Assembly: GCA_027296045.1 (NCBI GenBank)
Contig: JAPUJS010000061.1
Coordinates: 1-9,999, forward strand
Length of the DNA stretch: 9,999 nt
From: a bacterium
Lineage (GTDB): Bacteria; Latescibacterota; UBA2968
Reading direction: 5' to 3'
Below the pieces are notes generated by a model. That model was not told the origin of the DNA. It ran no database searches and saw nothing but the letters and a program-made list of their open reading frames with translations. This document shows, piece after piece, positions 5,599 to 9,999 of this stretch. A program made the translations under genes and the position numbers. Position 1 is the stretch's first letter. Each line of letters starts with the position of its first letter.

Positions 5599-6225
5599 AT
5601 GGTTGATCTGTTTAATGATGGTGGCATTTTTATGTGGCCGCTACTGTTCATGTTCTTTTTCGGTATTGCCGTGGCACTGGAACGCTTCTGGACCTTGAGC
5701 AAAGCCCACATTAACTCCAAAGAGTTTATTGCAGAACTCCAGGAAGCCTTAAAACAGCGGGGTCCCGAGGGGGCTGCTGAGATCTGCTCCAACACCCCCG
5801 GCCCCGTGGCTTCCGTGCTGCACGCCGGTCTTCTTCGCCTGGATCGGGGCATCGAGCACGTTGAAAAAGCCATCGAAGAATCGGGTGCCGTCGAAATGGC
5901 CTTCCTCGAAAAGGGGTTGGTCTGGCTCTCCACCGTGGCCAACGTCGCTCCCCTGGTCGGCTTCCTCGGCACCGTGGCCGGTATGATCCAGGCCTTTAAC
6001 GACATCGCCAAGGCAGGTGACGTAGACCCGTCTATCGTGGCTGGCGGTATTTCTGTGGCCCTGATCACCACGGCCTCCGGTCTGGTTGTTGCCATTCCAA
6101 TTCAGACCCTCTACAACTACTTCTTATCCAAAATCGACAAAATCATCATTGACCTGCAGGAAAGCTCCAACCAGTTTATCGATGACCTCATCCAGCTCGG
6201 CTACGGCGAGAATAGGGAGGACTAA
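5599..6225 (+). CDS. exbB: ExbB/TolQ/MotA-family proton channel protein
   Basis: ExbB forms the pentameric inner-membrane stator that, with ExbD, uses the proton motive force to drive TonB. The 208-residue protein shows the expected three membrane segments: about 10-30 (FMWPLLFMFFFGIAVALE), 108-130 and 148-172. The family motif VGFLGTVAGMI (120-130) keeps the TM2 threonine, T125. TM3 reads GGISVALITTASGLVVAIP. It keeps the polar threonines but has V153 where E. coli ExbB has E176. The ATG has a G-rich ribosome site (AGGGG, 5586-5590). The next gene starts 3 bases after the stop, so the two are translationally close. TolQ or a generic MotA-like stator are alternatives, but two ExbD genes and a TonB follow directly. 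Confidence 0.93.
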   Translation: MVDLFNDGGIFMWPLLFMFFFGIAVALERFWTLSKAHINSKEFIAELQEALKQRGPEGAAEICSNTPGPVASVLHAGLLRLDRGIEHVEKAIEESGAVEMAFLEKGLVWLSTVANVAPLVGFLGTVAGMIQAFNDIAKAGDVDPSIVAGGISVALITTASGLVVAIPIQTLYNYFLSKIDKIIIDLQESSNQFIDDLIQLGYGENRED

Positions 6226-6228
6226 GCC

Positions 6229-6633
6229 ATGGCAATGACAAGGAGGGAAAAGCCAAATCCCGAGATCCCAACAGGGACCATGGCCGATATGGTCTTCCTC
6301 CTGCTGGTGTTCTTCCTGGTCACCACCACCATGAACCAGGACAAGGGCATCGGGATGCAGCTCCCACCCGCCGGAGAATCCAAGAAGATTCAGAAGAAAA
6401 ACATCTGCAACATCTGGATCAACGTGGCCGGCGAGATTCTCATCAATTTGGAAGACAACGTACCATTGGCCCAACTGCGCGCCAACCTTCAGCAACGTTT
6501 GAAGGCCAACGACAAATTGATCATATCCCTCAAAGCAGATGAGGAAACATCCTACGACAAGGTCATTAGTGTCCTGGATAAGATTAAGCTTGCCGGTGCT
6601 ACACGCATTTCGCTGGCATCCCCCGAGCACTAA
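6229..6633 (+). CDS. exbD: ExbD/TolR-family protein, first paralogue
   Basis: ExbD proteins have one N-terminal membrane helix whose aspartate carries protons, plus a periplasmic domain that contacts TonB. This 134-residue copy has IPTGTMADMVFLLLVFFLVTT, putting the essential aspartate at D20 (E. coli ExbD D25) at the membrane entry. A periplasmic domain follows from about residue 45 to the end, closing with the typical VLDKIKLAGATRISLAS pattern. The start is fixed by AGGGAGGA (6214-6221) inside the end of exbB, 7 bases from the ATG. An ATG two codons later is possible but less well spaced. The motif IPTG-T/S-MAD is shared with the next gene, indicating an old duplication. Confidence 0.93.
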   Translation: MAMTRREKPNPEIPTGTMADMVFLLLVFFLVTTTMNQDKGIGMQLPPAGESKKIQKKNICNIWINVAGEILINLEDNVPLAQLRANLQQRLKANDKLIISLKADEETSYDKVISVLDKIKLAGATRISLASPEH

Positions 6634-6660
6634 AGTCTTCCAGGACAGGAGAACCATTGC

Positions 6661-7071
6661 ATGCCTAATTTTAAGAAAAAAGGGAGGGTGACCCAGAGCA
6701 TACCCACCGGGTCCATGGCAGACATCACCTTTTTGCTCCTCATCTTTTTTATGGTCACAACCGTATTCGTGCGCTACCGGGTCCAGGGCATTATCTTGCC
6801 GCCGGCCGAAAAAATTGAGGAACTCAAAAAACGTCGCCACATCAACTACCTGTGGGTCTCTGCCGACCACAAAATCTACATTGACGATAAACTGGCCAAC
6901 GTAGATCAGATCGCCGGAATCTTCTATGACCGGCGTGTCAAAGACCCCCGAATGGTCGTCTCCCTGAAGTGCGATTACCGGGCACCGTACGGCCTGGTTT
7001 CCAATGTCCTGGAAGAATTGCGCAAGGCAGACGCCCTTCGCATCAACTTCGCAACCAGCAGAAAGAGGTGA
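6661..7071 (+). CDS. exbD: ExbD/TolR-family protein, second paralogue
   Basis: This 136-residue protein repeats the ExbD plan: a short basic N-terminus (MPNFKKKGR), then SIPTGSMADITFLLLIFFMVTTVF with the proton-carrying aspartate at D21, then a periplasmic domain ending VLEELRKADALRINFAT. The sequence beyond the membrane helix differs strongly from the first copy, so the two are diverged paralogues that probably form a mixed ExbD unit within the ExbB ring; that pairing is inferred. AGGAGA (6647-6652) lies 8 bases before the ATG. The 27-base gap to the first exbD and 6-base gap to tonB support one transcript. Tandem exbD genes beside tonB are known in several phyla. Confidence 0.93.
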   Translation: MPNFKKKGRVTQSIPTGSMADITFLLLIFFMVTTVFVRYRVQGIILPPAEKIEELKKRRHINYLWVSADHKIYIDDKLANVDQIAGIFYDRRVKDPRMVVSLKCDYRAPYGLVSNVLEELRKADALRINFATSRKR

Positions 7072-7077
7072 TCGACA

Positions 7078-7725
7078 ATGGCAATGGTCCGTGACAAAAA
7101 TCCTGAGGCGGATCTCCGAAGGACGTATAACAAAGTCTTTGGCATCTGTGTAGGAATCACCCTTGTATTTCACACAACAGTAGCGGTCCTCTTTCCAACC
7201 TTTGAAGTCCGGGCTTCTTCCCAGAAAAAGCAACAGATTATCATCGAAACAGTAGACATTCCGGAAACCCGACAGATCAAGCGTCCGCCGCCCCCACCCA
7301 GACCGGCCGTGCCCATCGAAACCGAGAGCGATGACGTCCCGGATGACGTCACCATCGAAACCACCGACCTCGATTTCGACGACGCCATAGTCGACCTGCC
7401 GCCACCGCCACCGCCGGGATCCGGGGAAGAAGAAGAAGAAATTCTCGAATTCTACCTGGTGGAAGACAAACCGATCCTGATCAAGCAGGTCGCACCAAAA
7501 TATCCCGAGATTGCCCGCAAGGCCGGTCTGGAGGGCAAAGTCTTCCTGAAATTCATGGTTGCAAAAGACGGCCGCGTCAGCACCGTAACCGTGCTCAAAG
7601 GCCAGGAAATTTTCCGGCAATCCGCCATCGATGCGATCCTACAATTCAGATTCAAACCGGCCCAACAAAACGACAAACCGGTCAATGTCTGGATGACCCA
7701 GCCCATTACATTCCGTTTGAACTAA
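7078..7725 (+). CDS. tonB: TonB energy-transducer protein
   Basis: TonB spans the periplasm and transmits ExbB/ExbD energy to outer-membrane receptors. The 215 residues contain one membrane segment (about 20-41) with H32 where E. coli TonB has its functional H20. Then comes a short linker with two polyproline blocks (KRPPPPPRP, 69-77, and LPPPPPPG, 107-114) around an acidic stretch. The C-terminal TonB domain (about 132-215) reads APKYPEIARKAGLEGKVFLKF, then DGRV, SAIDAILQFRFKPA and a final PITFRLN. The linker lacks the EP/KP repeats of enterobacterial TonB. The ribosome site AGAGGTGA overlaps the exbD stop codon, 6 bases from the ATG. No TonB-dependent receptor lies in the window, so the cargo is unknown. 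Confidence 0.95.
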   Translation: MAMVRDKNPEADLRRTYNKVFGICVGITLVFHTTVAVLFPTFEVRASSQKKQQIIIETVDIPETRQIKRPPPPPRPAVPIETESDDVPDDVTIETTDLDFDDAIVDLPPPPPPGSGEEEEEILEFYLVEDKPILIKQVAPKYPEIARKAGLEGKVFLKFMVAKDGRVSTVTVLKGQEIFRQSAIDAILQFRFKPAQQNDKPVNVWMTQPITFRLN

Positions 7726-7754
7726 CACATTGCATAGATCATATAAAAAGCGGG

Positions 7755-7794
7755 AGGGCCACCATGGATACAACAATGGTGGCCCTTCTTTATA
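7755..7794 (+). terminator. Strong intrinsic terminator after tonB
   Basis: AGGGCCACCAT (7755-7765) and ATGGTGGCCCT (7776-7786) form a perfect 11-bp GC-rich stem with a 10-base loop, followed by TCTTTAT. It starts 30 bases after the tonB stop and closes the operon. On the minus strand the stem is followed a few bases later by a T-run, so it may work in both directions. Confidence 0.88.
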
Positions 7795-7801
7795 AGAATA
7801 C

Positions 7802-7833
7802 TTGACAATACTTAGAAAATTACACAATATATA
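7802..7833 (+). promoter_or_regulatory. Possible promoter of the second TPR gene
   Basis: A perfect TTGACA (7802-7807) lies just after the tonB terminator. The -10 is uncertain: CAATAT at 17 bases, or the better TATATA (7828-7833) at 20 bases. A separate promoter is expected because a strong terminator precedes the gene. Confidence 0.5.
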
Positions 7834-7885
7834 TGGCTGAGAATCTGCTGTCCCTGAACCTTCATTAGTCGTCAGGAGAAAAATC

Positions 7886-9091
7886 ATGCGCAATATCCTC
7901 GCCGCCTTGCTTCTTTCCCTGTGCTTTGCCGCTACGGTCGCTGCTCAGGGTGTTTCACCCGAATCCGCTGAAAAATACAATGCGGGTCAAGATTTATTTA
8001 AGAAACGCCGCTATCAGGAAGCCGTCAAAGCCTTCGAAGAAGCCGTCAGTCTGGACGCTAAAAATGCCCAGGCCTACCGCGCGATGGGCAAAGCTTATCA
8101 GAAAATCAGAAGCTATGACAAAGCCATTGAAGCCTATCAAATGGCCACCACCGTCAAACCCGATTACACGGCCGCCTACCTGGAAGTGGGCGAACTCCAG
8201 TTCCAGCGCAAAAAATATGTAGACGCTGCCCAGAGTTTTAAAAAGGTTCTGGGGATCGATCCCGGTTTTCAGGACGGAAAAGCTCGAAAAAATCTGAAAG
8301 CGGCCTACATCAAACAGGGAATTATGTATTTCAGACAGAAAAACTACAAAAAAGCCGCTGTGGAATACCAGAATGCATGCCAGGTAGACCCCTCCGATGC
8401 AGCCACTTTCTACAATCTGGGCCTGGCCTACCGAATGTCCCGGGAGACCAAGAAAGCCCGGGAAGCCCTGAGCACAGCCATCGAATTGGACCCCAAATAT
8501 GTGAAAGCCTATCGGTCCCTGGGAGATATTCACAAAGTCACCCGCAACAACACCCGGGCCATTAGAAACTACAACAAAGCCATTGAACTGGGTCCCACGG
8601 ACAAGAAAAATGTGAATGCCTACCTCAGCCTTGCTCAAATTTATAACCGGCTGAAACAACCGGCCAAGGCCGTTTCCGCACTCAAAAAAGGCGTTGCTGC
8701 TTTTCCCAAAGAGATCAGACTCTACAGAGCCCTGGGCCTCTCTCACGCCAACCGGAAACATTTCAAAAGCGCTGTCAGCACGTTTAAAAATGCCCTGGCA
8801 ATCAAATCCGATGACACAGAAACACACTATCGGATCGCAGACGCCTACCTGGAACTCAAAAACTTTCAGACATCGATCACCCACGCCAAAAAATCGGTAA
8901 GGTCCTCCAAATGGAAAGTCCCGGCCAACGTCATTCTGGGCGACTGCTACGAAGCCCTGAAGCAAAAAGAAAAAGCCATCGAACACTACAAAAAAGGCCT
9001 GGGAGATCCCCGCTACAAGAAATACTGCGAGGATAAAATCGACCGCATCCTCAATCCAATGGGTGGTGAGGAACAAACCGGCGAAGAATAA
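7886..9091 (+). CDS. Exported protein of about ten TPR repeats
   Basis: The 401-residue protein starts with a signal peptide (MRNILAALLLSLCFAATVAAQ, cleavage near 20-21) and is then almost wholly TPR. Repeats sit at about 28-61, 62-95, 96-129, 140-173, 174-207, 208-241, 245-278, 279-311, 312-345 and 346-379. Classic spellings include YQEAVKAFEEAVSLDAKN and TRAIRNYNKAIELGPTD. The tail is acidic (GGEEQTGEE). About ten units would make most of a superhelical turn or more, a large periplasmic docking surface. The start has AGGAG 7 bases upstream. It has its own promoter region and terminator but lies right behind tonB, and the TPR - ExbB - ExbD - ExbD - TonB - TPR order suggests a shared envelope function, which is inferred. 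It is much more regular in sequence than the TPR protein at 4262. Confidence 0.88.
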   Translation: MRNILAALLLSLCFAATVAAQGVSPESAEKYNAGQDLFKKRRYQEAVKAFEEAVSLDAKNAQAYRAMGKAYQKIRSYDKAIEAYQMATTVKPDYTAAYLEVGELQFQRKKYVDAAQSFKKVLGIDPGFQDGKARKNLKAAYIKQGIMYFRQKNYKKAAVEYQNACQVDPSDAATFYNLGLAYRMSRETKKAREALSTAIELDPKYVKAYRSLGDIHKVTRNNTRAIRNYNKAIELGPTDKKNVNAYLSLAQIYNRLKQPAKAVSALKKGVAAFPKEIRLYRALGLSHANRKHFKSAVSTFKNALAIKSDDTETHYRIADAYLELKNFQTSITHAKKSVRSSKWKVPANVILGDCYEALKQKEKAIEHYKKGLGDPRYKKYCEDKIDRILNPMGGEEQTGEE

Positions 9092-9103
9092 TCCAACACG
9101 TCA

Positions 9104-9125
9104 GGTCAAATGGTGGTCAAAAGGT
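9104..9125 (+). repeat. 11-bp tandem duplication before the terminator
   Basis: GGTCAAATGGT (9104-9114) is followed directly by GGTCAAAAGGT (9115-9125), one base different, and then by a partial third copy beginning GGTTGA. It lies between the TPR stop codon and the terminator. It is a small slippage-type duplication with no evident function. Confidence 0.55.
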
Positions 9126-9129
9126 GGTT

Positions 9130-9164
9130 GAGGGGGCTCTTGGGAGTCCCCTCTTTGATTTTTT
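9130..9164 (+). terminator. Strong intrinsic terminator after the second TPR gene
   Basis: GAGGGG (9130-9135) pairs with CCCCTC (9148-9153). The stem continues inward with G.T, C-G, T-A and C-G pairs to a TTGG loop, about 10 bp in total. It is followed by TTTGATTTTTT. The region from here to the next start (9165-9367) is AT-rich and shows only a weak promoter candidate, TTGCTT (9281-9286) with TAATAT 18 bases on, and a TTAAC/GTTAA inverted repeat (9299-9303, 9314-9318). Confidence 0.88.
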
Positions 9165-9367
9165 GCCCTATCTTTCTGGCGCACAGCAAATTACCCCTTT
9201 TTTTTACAAAACAGCATTAAAGCCCGACCCAAATTGGTCGATAAAAATAGAGCGTTGAAATATCAAAAGATAAGCGAATTTTGCTTGTGCCAGATATGTT
9301 AACTTAATATATTGTTAAATAAATAGATAAACACAAAACCTCTCTCCCCCACCTCGAGGTACGTGTG

Positions 9368-9999
9368 ATGGCAGAAGAAAGAGAACAGGAAGAACAACCC
9401 CTGGACCAGGAAACAGTGGACCAGATGATTTCCCAGGCATCGGAAGGGGACAACGCCGACCAGTTGGAATCCCTGCTGTCCGACATGGACGAACCCGAAT
9501 TCGAAGCCTCGGAAGACACGGCGGAAAACGCCGATATGGATGCCTTGGCCGACAACATGGAAGCCGTGTTGGATCGTCTGGAAGGCGATGAAGCGGGTGA
9601 GGACGACGTGGATCCTGACAACCTGCTTTATCAGGCAACTCTGGCAGATGCAGAGCGTGCACAAAACGGTGGGCTCGTTGACGAAGCAGCAGAAGTCGAT
9701 GAGACGACCGAAACAGAAGAGGCAGAGAACGAACTCGACGCATTAATTGAAGATCTCGATATGGACAATACGGCTGACGAGACGGCTGAAACCGAAGAAA
9801 CAGAGAACGAATTCGACAACCTGATTGAAAATCTCGAAACAGAAGAAGAAACAGAAGAAAGCGACCTCGACGCGCTCCTCGAAGACATCGACACAGAAGA
9901 AACAACAGAAGAAACAACAGAAGAAACAACAGAAGAAACAGAAGAAACAACAGAAGAAACAACAGAAGAAGAAACAGAAGAAGAAACAGAAGAAGAAAC
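9368..9999 (+). CDS. Highly acidic low-complexity protein with LDALIEDLD-like repeats, C-terminus beyond the window
   Basis: I do not recognise this protein. From ATG 9368 the frame is open to the window end (210 full codons). GAGGT (9356-9360) lies 7 bases upstream. There is no signal peptide or membrane segment, so this part should be cytoplasmic. The composition is dominated by Glu, Asp and Thr, with very few basic residues. A degenerate unit recurs: QLESLLSDMD (32-41), ELDALIEDLD (122-131), EFDNLIENLE (148-157) and DLDALLEDID (166-175), with a looser copy at DMDALADNMEAVLD. From residue 176 it becomes TTEE/TEE/TEEE simple repeat. The motif superficially resembles the EIDALL segment at the N-terminus of FliM, but this is not evidence of homology. 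A long acidic linker of a larger cytoplasmic protein is the safest description. Confidence 0.8.
   Translation, partial: MAEEREQEEQPLDQETVDQMISQASEGDNADQLESLLSDMDEPEFEASEDTAENADMDALADNMEAVLDRLEGDEAGEDDVDPDNLLYQATLADAERAQNGGLVDEAAEVDETTETEEAENELDALIEDLDMDNTADETAETEETENEFDNLIENLETEEETEESDLDALLEDIDTEETTEETTEETTEETEETTEETTEEETEEETEEE
9893..9999 (+). repeat. ACAGAAGAA-type microsatellite inside the acidic protein
   Basis: The last 107 bases are a nearly pure tandem array of ACA and GAA codons with mixed 9- and 12-base units (TEE, TTEE, TEEE), running off the window end. All unit lengths are multiples of three, so length changes by slippage would keep the frame open while altering the acidic tract. 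Confidence 0.85.

Noticed and set aside
6124..7620. 498-codon open frame on the minus strand across exbB, both exbD genes and tonB
   Set aside because: It runs antisense through four genes with clear family motifs and tight operon spacing. Its product is biased and unlike any family. It is a shadow of plus-strand codon use.
7994..9076. 360-codon minus-strand frame
   Set aside because: It is the Phe/Gly/Val-rich antisense of the regular TPR repeats and has no independent support.
9315..9962. Leu/Phe/Arg-rich minus-strand frame at the right edge
   Set aside because: It is the antisense of the Glu/Thr repeat; open frames on both strands are expected from GAA/ACA-rich DNA.
9893..9999. Tandem array considered as a CRISPR or iteron array
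   Set aside because: Units are 9-12 bases without spacers and are codon-phased inside an open frame, so it is a coding microsatellite.

Overview
The window looks like chromosomal DNA of a Gram-negative bacterium. The TonB/ExbB/ExbD energy-transducing system and two exported TPR proteins imply a cell with an outer membrane. Several starts have strong Shine-Dalgarno sites (AAGGAGGT class), and three intergenic regions carry sigma70-type promoters (TTGACA, 17 bp, TATAAT-like). That argues against Bacteroidota, which usually lack both. The mix of TPR-ExbB-ExbD-ExbD-TonB-TPR, an Ala/Lys-rich histone H1-like protein and a class V aminotransferase behind guaB recalls lineages around the FCB group such as Latescibacterota. 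That placement is inference from gene content only. No insertion sequence, phage gene, CRISPR array, tRNA or rRNA was seen.

Left part (1-3250, minus strand). A 5'-terminal fragment of a histone H1-like protein (1-148) lies downstream of a guaB (IMP dehydrogenase) - class V aminotransferase pair, with a bidirectional terminator at about 268-298. guaB has a very good promoter (3222-3250) and then a leader of roughly 235 nt. The leader holds a long closing stem, an internal hairpin and an intrinsic-terminator-like hairpin just before the guaB ribosome site. One arm of that terminator is duplicated upstream. This is riboswitch or attenuator architecture of a class I do not recognise, and it is the best candidate for something undescribed.

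Middle (3315-4011, plus strand). A consensus promoter diverging from guaB drives a small, unrecognised, membrane-anchored protein with predicted helical segments.

Main locus (4129-9164, plus strand). An operator-like dyad and a promoter precede an exported TPR protein. After a structured 152-bp gap with a hairpin and a G-quadruplex motif come exbB, exbD, a second exbD and tonB, tightly packed, then a strong terminator. A second exported TPR protein with about ten repeats follows as its own unit, also closed by a strong terminator. The inferred system is a proton-motive-force motor (ExbB plus two ExbD paralogues) driving TonB against outer-membrane partners encoded elsewhere, with TPR proteins as periplasmic scaffolds. 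ExbB lacks the usual transmembrane glutamate.

Right edge (9368-9999). The start of an extremely acidic protein with a recurring LDALIEDLD-like motif runs into a Thr/Glu simple-repeat tract and leaves the window still open.
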